NCBI GenBank assembly: GCA_024397875.1
Contig: CP073344.1
Location: 2,161,001 to 2,225,000 of the forward strand
Length of the DNA: 64,000 bases
Direction of reading: 5' to 3'
Source: Amphritea atlantica
GTDB taxonomy: Bacteria; Pseudomonadota; Gammaproteobacteria; Pseudomonadales; Balneatricaceae
The first letter of the stretch is position 1; each line of letters begins with the position of its first letter. The position numbers and the translations under genes are program-made. The notes under the pieces are model-generated. The model was not told where the DNA came from. It searched no databases and saw only the letters and a list, made by a program, of their open reading frames with translations. This document shows positions 17,583 to 26,237 of this stretch, one piece after another.

Positions 17583-19517
17583 ATGTCTATCGTTAATCAG
17601 TTAATGGCCGCCGTGTTAGCCGTACTGATCGGATTGGCTTCCGGCACGGTTTATCTGATGTCAGATAGCTCAAAGGAGATGCTGGTCCATCAGCTCGAGT
17701 CCCATGGTCAGGATACAGCGACCCACCTTGGTCTCTATCTGGCGCCTTATATGGCAGCCGGGGATACCGCCGCAATTGAAACCACCGTTAACGCAATATT
17801 CGACAGTGGCTTCTATCAACAGATCCGGGTGGTGGATGCAGACAACAAACCGCTGTTCGTTAAAAGTACCACTGCACAGATCAGTGACAGTGTACCCGAG
17901 TGGTTCATCCACCTGGTGGAGATCACCCCACCCGAGATGACGCGGGAGATTACTAACCAGTGGCAGAAAGCCGGCACAATTTTTGTCCGCAGCCGGGCGG
18001 GCTATGCCTATGAACAGCTGTGGCGGGGTACGGAACAAACCTTTGTCTGGTTTGTAATCCTCTCCCTATTGAGCATCGTATTTATAAGCCTGCTGATGCG
18101 TTACATACTCAACCCGCTGAAAGGGGTCGAAGAGCAGGCTCAGGCCCTGTCTCAACAAAAATATATTGAGCAAAGCCTGATACCCGGAACCCGCGAACTA
18201 AAGCAGGTGGTTTTGGCGATGAATATGATGGTACGACGGGTACGCACCATGTTTGACGAGCAGGCGAAACACATTGAAGAGATACGCCGTGCCGCATATC
18301 AGGACGACCTGACAGGACTGGCCAATCAGCGGGCAAGCTTCTCTCAATTGAATGAACGCATCGATTATCGACGGGATTTCGGCCATGGCCATCTGATTCA
18401 CCTGCAACTGGCCGATCTTCAGCAACTGAATAATCAACTAGGAATAGAGAAAGCGAATAACTTTATTCGCGCCTGTGCCGATCAACTGAGCGAACTGGCC
18501 CGACTAACCGAAAATCCGGTTATCGGCCGCATCAGCATTTCCGAGTTTATTTTACTCACTGACATTACCAATCCTGATCAGTTAGAAAAAGAGTTAGACA
18601 AACTGGTCACCAACCTGACAGAGGTCTATCAGCAACTTAACAACAGCGCCGAGCACGTACCATTCTTTATTGGCGTTGCAGCTTATACCGAACAGAGCAG
18701 CTCCAAAGAACTGCTTGTTAACGCCCGCCAGGCCAATGAAAAAGCTCGCCAGGATAACACCTCCATTTATTACAACAACACTGGCAACACCGTGGGACAA
18801 AGTAGCTGGCACCAACATGTCAGCAACAGGATTGTCAGCGGGGATATATTCCTCCAGTGTCAGCCGGTTAAACACATTTCAGACAGCCAGAACACTATCC
18901 ATGATGAGGTTTACGCCCGAATACTGAACCAGGATAACCTGCCCTGCATGGCAGGAGAGTTTATCAGTGTGGTAAAACAGTTAAATCTGATGGCTGCACT
19001 GGACAGATCGGTACTTAATTTCGCAATCAAGCGTCTGCTGGAAAAGCCTGATCTGATTCTGGGTGTCAATCTGAGCAATGAATCGGTCCGCGATTCTGAT
19101 TTTTGCGACTGGCTGATCAGCACAGCAACAACCCTGCCCCGGCCAGAACAGCTGTGCATCGAAATCAACGAAACATCAGTTCTGAATAACCTCAACCAGG
19201 TAACTCTGTTCCGCGACCAGTTAAAACAAGCGGGTATCCGGTTTGGTGTCGACAATTTCGGCATCAACCCTGCTGGATTTAGCTATCTTTACACCGTTCA
19301 TCCTGATTATATTAAAATCGACGGCTCCCTGATCAGGGAACTGGATAACTGCGCTGAAGACCGCTTCTTTGTCAGAAGCCTGGTAACCGTAGCCCACAGT
19401 CTGGATATAAAAGCCTATGCGGAACATGTCGAGCGGGACACTCAACTTAGCGCTCTGCATCAGCTGGAAGTTGACGGAGCGCAGGGCTGGATTTACGGCA
19501 AACCGGAGCAACTCTGA
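17583..19517 (+). CDS. lapD: LapD-type c-di-GMP receptor with degenerate GGDEF and EAL domains
   Basis: A 644-residue inner-membrane receptor. It has a membrane helix at 5-27, a periplasmic LapD_MoxY_N-type domain to about 150, a second helix near 155-175, HAMP to about 235, GGDEF to about 400 and EAL to the end. Both catalytic motifs are degenerate: the GGDEF site reads GRISISEF, the EAL site reads DEVYAR, and DNFG replaces DDFG. LapD proteins bind c-di-GMP with the EAL-like domain and then hold LapG in the periplasm. The adjacent lapG supports this role. GAGG lies about 9 nt before the ATG. Confidence 0.93.
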   Translation: MSIVNQLMAAVLAVLIGLASGTVYLMSDSSKEMLVHQLESHGQDTATHLGLYLAPYMAAGDTAAIETTVNAIFDSGFYQQIRVVDADNKPLFVKSTTAQISDSVPEWFIHLVEITPPEMTREITNQWQKAGTIFVRSRAGYAYEQLWRGTEQTFVWFVILSLLSIVFISLLMRYILNPLKGVEEQAQALSQQKYIEQSLIPGTRELKQVVLAMNMMVRRVRTMFDEQAKHIEEIRRAAYQDDLTGLANQRASFSQLNERIDYRRDFGHGHLIHLQLADLQQLNNQLGIEKANNFIRACADQLSELARLTENPVIGRISISEFILLTDITNPDQLEKELDKLVTNLTEVYQQLNNSAEHVPFFIGVAAYTEQSSSKELLVNARQANEKARQDNTSIYYNNTGNTVGQSSWHQHVSNRIVSGDIFLQCQPVKHISDSQNTIHDEVYARILNQDNLPCMAGEFISVVKQLNLMAALDRSVLNFAIKRLLEKPDLILGVNLSNESVRDSDFCDWLISTATTLPRPEQLCIEINETSVLNNLNQVTLFRDQLKQAGIRFGVDNFGINPAGFSYLYTVHPDYIKIDGSLIRELDNCAEDRFFVRSLVTVAHSLDIKAYAEHVERDTQLSALHQLEVDGAQGWIYGKPEQL

Positions 19518-19544
19518 GAACCTCCTGAATAAGCTGACCGACAC

Positions 19545-19573
19545 AAAAAAACCGCCAATTGGCGGTTTTTTTT
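19545..19573. terminator. Bidirectional terminator between lapD and the ProQ-domain gene
   Basis: The stem ACCGCC / GGCGGT around AATT is flanked by an A-run on the left and a T-run on the right (19545-19556 and 19561-19573). It can end lapD and the convergent gene at 19590. Confidence 0.92.
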
Positions 19574-19589
19574 AAATAATTCAAGCCTC

Positions 19590-20039
19590 TTAACCCCGTT
19601 TGGTTAACAGCATCTCAAGCTTGTTGTTAAGGCGATCTTCTTTCTCCTTAACCTTCTGCTTCGCCTTCTCTTCCTGCTGTTTCTGCTGACGTAGCTTATT
19701 AATCTCTTTCAGCTGTTGTTTTGCATGTTCAGCTTCAGATTCGGTGACTGTACCTGCAGGCTGGCCATCCAGACCGATCCGGTCAGCCCCCTCTTTCAGG
19801 CTACGGAAGTAATACGGAGAGCGTACATAAGACGCCAGCGCCCGTTTAATCTTATTCTTCGCTAATTTTTCATCAGCAATCAGATCTTCCTGAATCCCAA
19901 TCTTCAATGGCCGCATACTTTCCCGATTAAACACTTCAGGATAAGCATCACACAGCAGTTGCAGAGCAGCCTGGTTAGCGGCCCGGTTTTTTGAACGGGT
20001 TCGGGATTTAGATTTATCCGTAGTTTCTGTTGCTGTCAC
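19590..20039 (-). CDS. ProQ/FinO domain RNA chaperone
   Basis: A 149-residue protein with a FinO/ProQ RNA-binding domain at about residues 20-105 (LLCDAYPEVFN, then RPLKIGI, then LASYVRSPYYFRSLKEGADRIGLDG). A basic, Lys/Gln-rich coiled-coil tail follows. Such proteins bind small RNAs and mRNA 3' ends. It lacks the C-terminal Tudor-like domain of E. coli ProQ, so it is closer to a minimal ProQ. The start is GTG at 20039. The gene stands alone, 80 nt from tusA. Confidence 0.92.
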   Translation of the reverse strand: MTATETTDKSKSRTRSKNRAANQAALQLLCDAYPEVFNRESMRPLKIGIQEDLIADEKLAKNKIKRALASYVRSPYYFRSLKEGADRIGLDGQPAGTVTESEAEHAKQQLKEINKLRQQKQQEEKAKQKVKEKEDRLNNKLEMLLTKRG

Positions 20040-20119
20040 AGTAAGTTTCTCTCAACCATTTATCTAACGGCCCTCTGGGCCTGTTTAAAAATATAATTCC
20101 TGAACCCGGGTAAGCAGAA

Positions 20120-20359
20120 CTACTCCCCTTTACGGATCAGGTAAAAAAAACAATTATCTTCCATTTTCTGGTCAATCAGTTCATGCCCCAGAAAAGTACA
20201 AAATTTAGGCACATCGCGCTGAGTTGATGGATCGGTTGCGGTTAACTGCAACACCTCTCCAATAGCCATTTCACGAACTTTGTTGTGCAACAGCATTACC
20301 GGTTCCGGACAGAACAGGCCGGTTGCATCCATTACCTGATCCGCTTTAACTTCAACCAT
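20120..20359 (-). CDS. tusA: TusA family sulfur carrier protein
   Basis: A 79-residue TusA-like protein. The family passes persulfide sulfur from IscS to partners, for example for 2-thiouridine in tRNA. The sulfur-carrying Cys17 lies in the family motif LFCPEPVM, and the end has the expected beta-strand FFYLIRKGE. GGTGGAG precedes the ATG. The tusBCDE partners are not in the window. TusA has several paralogues in most genomes, so the exact paralogue is uncertain. Confidence 0.92.
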   Translation of the reverse strand: MVEVKADQVMDATGLFCPEPVMLLHNKVREMAIGEVLQLTATDPSTQRDVPKFCTFLGHELIDQKMEDNCFFYLIRKGE

Positions 20360-20513
20360 CTACTCCACCTCGACTACATCGGGAGACATATTGTCGCAAA
20401 TTCAGAGGTATAGAAAAACCCATCTTTTTATCTGATAACATTTTACCCGCTTCAAGAGTGCTATTATATTGAAATAAATGAAAATAATTTTATTCCGTTA
20501 AGGGAGAGCAAAG

Positions 20514-20795
20514 ATGATTCGAGTACTCATAGAGCGCCATATCGCCGATGATCTTGCTGAACACTACGAAAAAGCAGCCCGGAATACACTGCAGATGGCC
20601 ATGCAAGCGCATGGTTTTATCTCCGGAGAGTCATTAAAAAATAGTAATGACCCTAACCACCGGGTAGTCATGGCAACATTCCGCACGATACAGGACTGGC
20701 AACGCTGGCACTCGTCTGAAGAACGCAAGCAGATCATGGAAGCGATTATGCCAATGCTGGAAACTGAAGAGAAGGTCACCATTCTGGAACACTGA
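20514..20795 (+). CDS. Antibiotic biosynthesis monooxygenase (ABM) domain protein
   Basis: A 93-residue ferredoxin-like alpha+beta protein of the ABM/DUF family. The order of parts fits: IRVLIERHI strand, helix, GFISGESL strand, HRVVMATF strand, and WQRWHSSEERKQIM helix. Members include heme-degrading and quinol monooxygenases, but many have no known substrate. I see no residues that decide between them. It is a single gene behind an AGGGAGA ribosome-binding site. Confidence 0.85.
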   Translation: MIRVLIERHIADDLAEHYEKAARNTLQMAMQAHGFISGESLKNSNDPNHRVVMATFRTIQDWQRWHSSEERKQIMEAIMPMLETEEKVTILEH

Positions 20796-20862
20796 CAGAA
20801 CGGGCGGACAAAGCCCTCAGACGAAGAAGACTGAGGGTCTCTGAACAGCGCATCAGACGCTG

Positions 20863-21927
20863 TTAGCTGCGCTGATCTGACAGGCGCACATGCACCGTAA
20901 TCTCTTCCCGATCATGATACAGGTGCTTTGCTGCGATACGGTAACCGATCCCGGCACCCTCTAAGCTCTGCTGCAAATACTCCAGACAACTTTTCACTTC
21001 CGGGTAGCGCTGCTTCATCGGCAATTTTAGATTAAAAATCGTTTCGCGACACCAGCCTTCAACAAGCCACTGAGTCATCAGTTTTATAACCCGGGTAGGT
21101 TTATCAACAATATCGCATACCATCCAGTCACAAGGCTTATGCGGCTGATAAGTGAATGCATCTTCGGTCAGGTGTTTAACCTGACCGGTTTCCATCAGTG
21201 AATCAGCCATCGGCCCATTATCAATCGCCGTGACAAACATATTCTGATTCACCAGTTGCCAGGTCCACCCGCCCGGCGCAGCCCCCAGATCAACTGCCCG
21301 CTTTCCACTACTAATATACTGATGCCATTGCTGCTCGGGAATAAACCAGTGCCATGCTTCTTCCAGCTTCAGAGTAGAACGACTAGGAGCCTGATTGGGA
21401 AATTTCAGCCGCATAATACCCATTGGCCAGGGCGCAGAGTTGGCCAGCGGCGCATAACCGATATAGAAACTACTGCCTGAAAGGGCAAAAATATGCAGTC
21501 GGTTAGCAGCTTTGCGAAGCAATACCCCCTGTTTTCGCAAAACCTGACTAAAGGCCGAACCAAAGCTGTTACAGAACCGCTGCATCTCACGTCCCTCAGT
21601 AGTATCAGCAGGCTCCACCCATAGCTCACTGCACTCTGGCAATCCGCTAACGTGACCGATAAGTGACCCTATCCGGTCTTCAGTATTAACTGATTCTACC
21701 AATGGCAGACATGCAATCCACTGACGTACAAAGATCAGATCATGAAACCGCAACGTCTCGACCGCCAGAGAAGCGCCGTCAGGCTGATGGCTGATAAACA
21801 GCGCATAACCACTGTTTTCTTCAAGCTTACAGTAACCAAAGATACCCTGTTGCTCACACAACTCCCGCACTTCGGCCGCGCATTCTTTCTCGAAGCCCGG
21901 GCGGCAATAGAGTAAAAGGTGATTCAC
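20863..21927 (-). CDS. rlmM: 23S rRNA 2'-O-ribose methyltransferase RlmM
   Basis: A 354-residue SAM-dependent enzyme that methylates the ribose of C2498 in 23S rRNA. The N-terminal THUMP-like part begins HLLLYCRPGFEKECAAEV. The Rossmann methyltransferase domain has VDLGAAPGGWTWQL, then NGPMADSL, MVCDIVDKP and FNLKLPMK, and ends LYHDREEITVHVR. All of these match E. coli RlmM. I prefer the GTG start at 21927 over TTG 21942: GAGG lies 9 nt before it and the product then begins MNHLLL, as in E. coli MNKVVL. The hydrolase gene upstream stops at 21939, so the pair is likely one operon. Confidence 0.95.
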   Translation of the reverse strand: MNHLLLYCRPGFEKECAAEVRELCEQQGIFGYCKLEENSGYALFISHQPDGASLAVETLRFHDLIFVRQWIACLPLVESVNTEDRIGSLIGHVSGLPECSELWVEPADTTEGREMQRFCNSFGSAFSQVLRKQGVLLRKAANRLHIFALSGSSFYIGYAPLANSAPWPMGIMRLKFPNQAPSRSTLKLEEAWHWFIPEQQWHQYISSGKRAVDLGAAPGGWTWQLVNQNMFVTAIDNGPMADSLMETGQVKHLTEDAFTYQPHKPCDWMVCDIVDKPTRVIKLMTQWLVEGWCRETIFNLKLPMKQRYPEVKSCLEYLQQSLEGAGIGYRIAAKHLYHDREEITVHVRLSDQRS

Positions 21928-21938
21928 AGAACAGTACC

Positions 21939-22550
21939 TCAATTATGGCAGTTAATAATTTTCAGCGTGGATTCTACTGCATCTGCGATATGTTCGTCCT
22001 GAGTAATTCCGGATATTTTTCTCGGTTTCAGATCATGATCACCATCATCGAGCCACTGAAGTGTCACAGAAGCGGAAAGCCGGTACTCCTCAACCACCTC
22101 TTTTCGTCCCATGCTGTCGCGACTGCCCTGAAAAACATGAACCGGATTCGTAACAGTGATCAGGTGCTCGATTCTGGGGCGATCCTGCTTTCCGGGCGGA
22201 TAAAACGGATAACCGTAAACAAAGCACCCTGCCACAGCGGGATGATCCGCCAGCATAGAAGCCATCCGTCCGCCCATTGATTTACCCGCCAGCCAGAGCG
22301 GCCGGTCTGTATCACTGAATTGTTCAATCAGATGAGTAAAGTACTCAAGCAATTTTGGTTGCCGGTCCGGGGGACGTTTCTTGCCGTCAATCCGGCGTTG
22401 CTGCATATAGGGAAATTCAAACCGGATAACCTCTACTCCGCCCGCAGCAAGACCACTTGCCACTTGAGCCATAAACAGGCTATCCATCGGTGCACCGGCA
22501 CCATGAGCCAGCAATATACGGGCCTTTTCAGCCCGGCCTTCAATAATCAT
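21939..22550 (-). CDS. Alpha/beta hydrolase of the KANL3/Tex30 type
   Basis: A 203-residue small alpha/beta hydrolase. The oxyanion region is ILLAHGAGAPMDS and the nucleophile Ser lies in GKSMGGRMAS, with a candidate Asp in FQGSRDSMG and His in DDGDHDLKP. The substrate is unknown. It ends 11 nt before the rlmM start and the two are probably co-transcribed. Its own start lies 48 nt from an FNR box (22599-22612) that more probably serves ccoN on the other side. Confidence 0.88.
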   Translation of the reverse strand: MIIEGRAEKARILLAHGAGAPMDSLFMAQVASGLAAGGVEVIRFEFPYMQQRRIDGKKRPPDRQPKLLEYFTHLIEQFSDTDRPLWLAGKSMGGRMASMLADHPAVAGCFVYGYPFYPPGKQDRPRIEHLITVTNPVHVFQGSRDSMGRKEVVEEYRLSASVTLQWLDDGDHDLKPRKISGITQDEHIADAVESTLKIINCHN

Positions 22551-22924
22551 TCGTCACGCTCCGATCAGAAATACAGCTAATTATGCGACAAACCAGACTT
22601 GATCCATATCAAGAAAAGCCAAATTAGTAACTTTTGATACTGGCTTGAGCAACTTCAACCTTCGACAAAAACAGTACTAAATAACAATAGATGTAAACAT
22701 ATTAAAACCACAAACAAGATATTAGCTGTTTAAATTCAATCACTTGCACTAAATAAATTTACATAAATGAGTTTTATTTGCGACATTATCATCCATTTTG
22801 CACTGCGGCAGTATGTCGCAACTAATACCGTTGACGCATTGAAATGTGGTCGCTGTTTCCACATAATAGCCAGCGGAAATTTACTTTCTAAACCTTTCTA
22901 ATAGCTTGTTGATGAGAGCCTGAT
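22551..22924. other. Divergent regulatory region upstream of ccoN
   Basis: This 374-nt AT-rich gap separates the hydrolase gene from ccoN. It holds a perfect FNR box at 22599-22612 and a likely -10 (GATACT, 22636-22641). If that promoter is used, the ccoN message has a leader of about 277 nt. I see no further gene or strong hairpin in it. Confidence 0.6.
22599..22612 (+). promoter_or_regulatory. FNR/Anr box of the ccoNOQP operon
   Basis: TTGATCCATATCAA is a perfect match to the FNR consensus TTGAT-N4-ATCAA. The hexamer GATACT (22636-22641) lies at the distance expected for a class II FNR promoter, with the box centred about 42 nt before the start of transcription. cbb3 oxidase operons are classic FNR/Anr targets. 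Confidence 0.85.
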
Positions 22925-24355
22925 ATGAGCACAGCAGCTGAACACCCAACCTACAATTACAAGGTGGTGCGTCAATTCGCCATCATGACAGTGGTATGGG
23001 GCATCGTCGGAATGGCCGTGGGCGTGTTAATCGCATCCCAGTTAGTATGGCCTGCACTAAACTTTGATACTCCTTGGTTGACTTTCGGACGTCTTCGCCC
23101 GTTACACACCAACGCAGTTATCTTTGCATTCGGAGGCTGCGCACTGTTCGCTACCTCTTATTACGTCGTACAGCGTACGAGCCAAACCCGCCTGATCTCT
23201 GATAAGCTGGCCGCCTTTACTTTCTGGGGCTGGCAGCTGGTTATTCTGAGTGCAGCGATCACTCTGCCACTGGGTCTGACCTCTTCAAAAGAGTATGCAG
23301 AACTGGAATGGCCAATTGACCTGCTGATCACTGTTGTCTGGGTTGCCTACGCTATCGTGTTCCTGGGTACTGTGAAGATGCGTAAGACATCGCACATCTA
23401 CGTGGGTAACTGGTTCTACATGGGCTTCATCCTGACAGTTGCAGTACTGCACATTGTTAACAGTGCAGCGATGCCTGTAACGCTGTTCAAGTCTTACTCT
23501 GTTTACCCGGGTGCAGTTGATGCAATGGTACAGTGGTGGTATGGCCACAACGCGGTAGGTTTCTTCCTGACTGCGGGCTTCCTGGGCATGATGTACTACT
23601 TCGTACCTAAGCAGGCTGAGCGTCCAATCTACTCTTACCGTCTGTCGGTCGTTCACTTCTGGGCTCTGATAGCAACCTACATGTGGGCGGGTGGTCACCA
23701 CCTGCACTACACGTCTCTGCCTGACTTCGCTCAGACTCTGGGCATGGTTATGTCTCTGATTCTGCTGGCACCTTCATGGGGCGGTATGATCAACGGTATG
23801 ATGACGCTGTCCGGTGCATGGCACAAACTGCGCACCGACCCGATCCTGCGCTTCCTGGTTGTGTCTCTGTCCTTCTATGGCATGTCGACCTTCGAAGGCC
23901 CGATGATGGCTATCAAAACCGTAAACGCTCTGTCCCACTACACTGACTGGACTATCGGTCACGTACATGCGGGTGCACTGGGCTGGGTTGCGATGATCTC
24001 TATCGGTGCGGTTTACCACATGATTCCTAAGCTCTGGGGTAAAACTCAGATGGCCAGTGTTGCGTTGATTAACACACACTTCTGGCTGGCCACTATCGGT
24101 ACAGTTATGTATATCTGTGCGATGTGGGTTAACGGTATCCTGCAAGGTCTGATGTGGCGTGCAGTGAATGAAGACGGCACCCTGACCTACAGCTTCGTTG
24201 AAGCACTTGAAGCAAGCCATCCCGGCTATATAGTGCGCGCTATTGGTGGTGCATTCTTCCTGGCCGGTATGCTGCTGATGGCATACAACGTCTGGCAGAC
24301 TGTACGTAAAGGCAGCACAGCTCCTGTAGCTGACGCATCTGCGCAGACAGCTTAA
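22925..24355 (+). CDS. ccoN: cbb3-type cytochrome c oxidase subunit I
   Basis: The 476-residue catalytic subunit of the high-affinity cbb3 oxidase, with about twelve membrane helices. It holds the low-spin heme b and the heme b3-CuB centre where oxygen is reduced. Conserved features are [12 protein letters not shown] (low-spin heme ligand), [18 protein letters not shown] (CuB ligands) and [14 protein letters not shown] (heme ligands). It is the first gene of ccoNOQP. An FNR box lies about 320 nt upstream, which suggests induction at low oxygen. Confidence 0.98.
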   Translation: MSTAAEHPTYNYKVVRQFAIMTVVWGIVGMAVGVLIASQLVWPALNFDTPWLTFGRLRPLHTNAVIFAFGGCALFATSYYVVQRTSQTRLISDKLAAFTFWGWQLVILSAAITLPLGLTSSKEYAELEWPIDLLITVVWVAYAIVFLGTVKMRKTSHIYVGNWFYMGFILTVAVLHIVNSAAMPVTLFKSYSVYPGAVDAMVQWWYGHNAVGFFLTAGFLGMMYYFVPKQAERPIYSYRLSVVHFWALIATYMWAGGHHLHYTSLPDFAQTLGMVMSLILLAPSWGGMINGMMTLSGAWHKLRTDPILRFLVVSLSFYGMSTFEGPMMAIKTVNALSHYTDWTIGHVHAGALGWVAMISIGAVYHMIPKLWGKTQMASVALINTHFWLATIGTVMYICAMWVNGILQGLMWRAVNEDGTLTYSFVEALEASHPGYIVRAIGGAFFLAGMLLMAYNVWQTVRKGSTAPVADASAQTA

Positions 24356-24375
24356 GGATCAGAGGAGCACATAAC

Positions 24376-24996
24376 ATGATCAAACATGAAACGATTGAAA
24401 AGAACATTGGCCTGATGATCCTGCTGATCATTCTGGTGATCAGTGGCGGTGGTCTTGCTGAAATCGTACCTCTGTTCTTTACCGAAGCGACGACCAAGCC
24501 AATTCAAGGCCTGCGGACGTATACTCCGCTGGAACTGGAAGGCCGGGACATTTTTATCCGCGAGGGCTGCAATGTATGCCACTCTCAGCAGATTCGTCCT
24601 TTCCGTGCAGAGACTGAGCGTTACGGTCACTACTCAACCTCCAATGAAGGCGTATGGGAGCATCCGTTCCTGTGGGGCTCTAAACGTACTGGTCCTGACC
24701 TGGCCCGTGTCGGTGGTCGTTATAGTAATGACTGGCACCGTGCACACCTGTACAACCCGCGCGATGTAGTTCCTGAGTCTAAGATGCCCGCTTATCCATG
24801 GCTGTTTGAAAACAAACTGTCTGGTGAAGATACGGCTGCCAAGATGCGTGTTCTGGCTAAACTGGGTGTTCCATACACCGAGGAAGAAGCCGCTAAAGCT
24901 CGTGAGCAGGTAGAAGGCAAGGCTGAAATCGACGCCGTGGTCTCTTACTTGCAAGCACTTGGTAAAACCCACTCTCAATACACCAATAAGCGGTAA
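24376..24996 (+). CDS. ccoO: cbb3-type cytochrome c oxidase subunit II, monoheme
   Basis: A 206-residue membrane-anchored monoheme cytochrome c that passes electrons to the CcoN heme centre. One membrane helix lies at residues 10-30. The heme c site is C65-x-x-C68-H69 in the conserved segment [16 protein letters not shown]. The distal Met is probably in SKMPAYPW. The gene lies 20 nt after ccoN, with GAGGAG upstream. Confidence 0.98.
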   Translation: MIKHETIEKNIGLMILLIILVISGGGLAEIVPLFFTEATTKPIQGLRTYTPLELEGRDIFIREGCNVCHSQQIRPFRAETERYGHYSTSNEGVWEHPFLWGSKRTGPDLARVGGRYSNDWHRAHLYNPRDVVPESKMPAYPWLFENKLSGEDTAAKMRVLAKLGVPYTEEEAAKAREQVEGKAEIDAVVSYLQALGKTHSQYTNKR

Positions 24997-25001
24997 TTCG
25001 A

Positions 25002-25190
25002 GTGAGCTACGAAGTTTATGGCCCATATCTGCCAGCATTGATGCTGATCACCTTTATCGGATTGTTTATCTGGGTGCTTTTGCCGGGTAACAAAAAGAGA
25101 TTCGACGAGGCGTCACAACTGCCTTTTGCGGATGAGGATGAAAGCCCTGCAGAGACAGATACGACCAATAACGGGAGAAATGAAAAATGA
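25002..25190 (+). CDS. ccoQ: cbb3 oxidase small subunit CcoQ
   Basis: A 62-residue protein with one membrane helix (about residues 9-29, LPALMLITFIGLFIWVLLP) and a polar, acidic tail. CcoQ stabilises the cbb3 complex and is not catalytic. The start is inferred as GTG 25002, 5 nt after the ccoO stop. Its stop overlaps the ccoP start by 4 nt. Confidence 0.93.
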   Translation: MSYEVYGPYLPALMLITFIGLFIWVLLPGNKKRFDEASQLPFADEDESPAETDTTNNGRNEK

Positions 25191-26071
25191 GTGCTTTTTG
25201 GAATATATGGGTATGGTCGATTACCCTGGTCGTAATTCTGGGGTGTACCTGGTTGCTGCTTGCCACACGTAAGGGCGAGACGCACAAGGAAGCCACAGAA
25301 GAAACGCTTGGTCACACCTTCGATGGCATCGAAGAGTATGACAACCCCCTTCCTGGCTGGTGGTTTCAGATGTTTGTTGCCACAATAATTTTTGGCATTG
25401 CCTATCTCGGTCTCTACGGCCTGGCTAACGTAAAAGGTTTTTACGGCTGGTCTTCTGCAGGTCAGTATGAAGAAGAGATGGCTCACGCTGAAGAGGTTTA
25501 CAAGCCTGTATTTGCGAAATACGCAGCAATGTCCATCGAAGACCTGCAGGCTCAGCCTGACGGTCTGAAAATTGGTCAGCGTATGTTTGCAAACAACTGC
25601 TCACTGTGTCACGGCGCTACCGGTGCTGGTGCACACGGCTTCCCTAACCTGACCGATGGTGACTGGCTGTACGGTGGCGCACCTGCGACTATCAAGCAAA
25701 CTATTACCAATGGCCGCCAGGGCGCTATGCCTGCCTGGGGTCCGGTTCTGGGTGAAGAAGGCGTGCGCGATGTAACAAGCTATGTCTTGTCACTGAGCGG
25801 TGCAGAGCACGATGCTGAAATGGCTGTCCGTGGTCAGCAACAGTTCCAGGCTCTGTGTACTGCATGTCATGGTGCAGATGGTAAAGGCGTCCAGGCGCTG
25901 GGTGCACCAAACCTGACCGACAATATCTGGTTGTATGGCGGCTCTTTCGCGCAGATCAGCCACACAATCCGTACGGGTCGTAATGGTGTTATGCCTGCAC
26001 ACAAAGATCTGCTGAGCGACGATAAGATTACTCTGATCACCGCTTACGTTTACAGCCTGTCTAACAAGTAA
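25187..26071 (+). CDS. ccoP: cbb3-type cytochrome c oxidase subunit III, diheme
   Basis: A 294-residue diheme cytochrome c, the electron entry subunit of cbb3 oxidase. It has an N-terminal helix (residues 5-25) and a second helix near 60-80 followed by the periplasmic part. Heme sites are at Cys138 (NNCSLCHG) and Cys224 (LCTACHG), each followed by GAMPAW- or GVMPAH-type Met ligands. The two-helix anchor is the usual gammaproteobacterial form. It overlaps ccoQ by 4 nt and ends before a strong terminator. Confidence 0.98.
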   Translation: MSAFWNIWVWSITLVVILGCTWLLLATRKGETHKEATEETLGHTFDGIEEYDNPLPGWWFQMFVATIIFGIAYLGLYGLANVKGFYGWSSAGQYEEEMAHAEEVYKPVFAKYAAMSIEDLQAQPDGLKIGQRMFANNCSLCHGATGAGAHGFPNLTDGDWLYGGAPATIKQTITNGRQGAMPAWGPVLGEEGVRDVTSYVLSLSGAEHDAEMAVRGQQQFQALCTACHGADGKGVQALGAPNLTDNIWLYGGSFAQISHTIRTGRNGVMPAHKDLLSDDKITLITAYVYSLSNK

Positions 26072-26087
26072 GGCTTAGATCAATAAT

Positions 26088-26123
26088 AAAGGCGATATGA
26101 TGCAAGTCATATCGCCTTTTTTT
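26088..26123 (+). terminator. Rho-independent terminator of ccoNOQP
   Basis: The stem AAAGGCGATATGA (26088-26100) pairs with TCATATCGCCTTT (26107-26119) around a 6-nt loop and is followed by Ts. It lies 17 nt behind the ccoP stop and separates the structural from the assembly genes. Confidence 0.93.
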
Positions 26124-26133
26124 GTACTGCCGC

Positions 26134-26161
26134 TTAAATACTGCATCAAACCGGGTATAAT
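26134..26161 (+). promoter_or_regulatory. Likely sigma-70 promoter of ccoG
   Basis: A perfect TATAAT (26156-26161) is preceded by a weak -35 (TTAAAT, 26134-26139) at 16 nt. The upstream operon ends at a terminator just before, so ccoG needs its own promoter. Only a half FNR site (ATCAA) is nearby. Confidence 0.45.
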
Positions 26162-26237
26162 ATTCAAATTCACTAATGAACCTTAAATCTAATGGTTTTG
26201 GTGTTGGTATTTCGACTACTTGATGGTGAGGAATGGT

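Noticed and set aside
20813..20862. Two hairpins between the ABM gene and rlmM as terminators
   Set aside because: CCCTCAG/CTGAGGG and AACAGCG/CGCTGTT stems can form, but no T-run follows on either strand.
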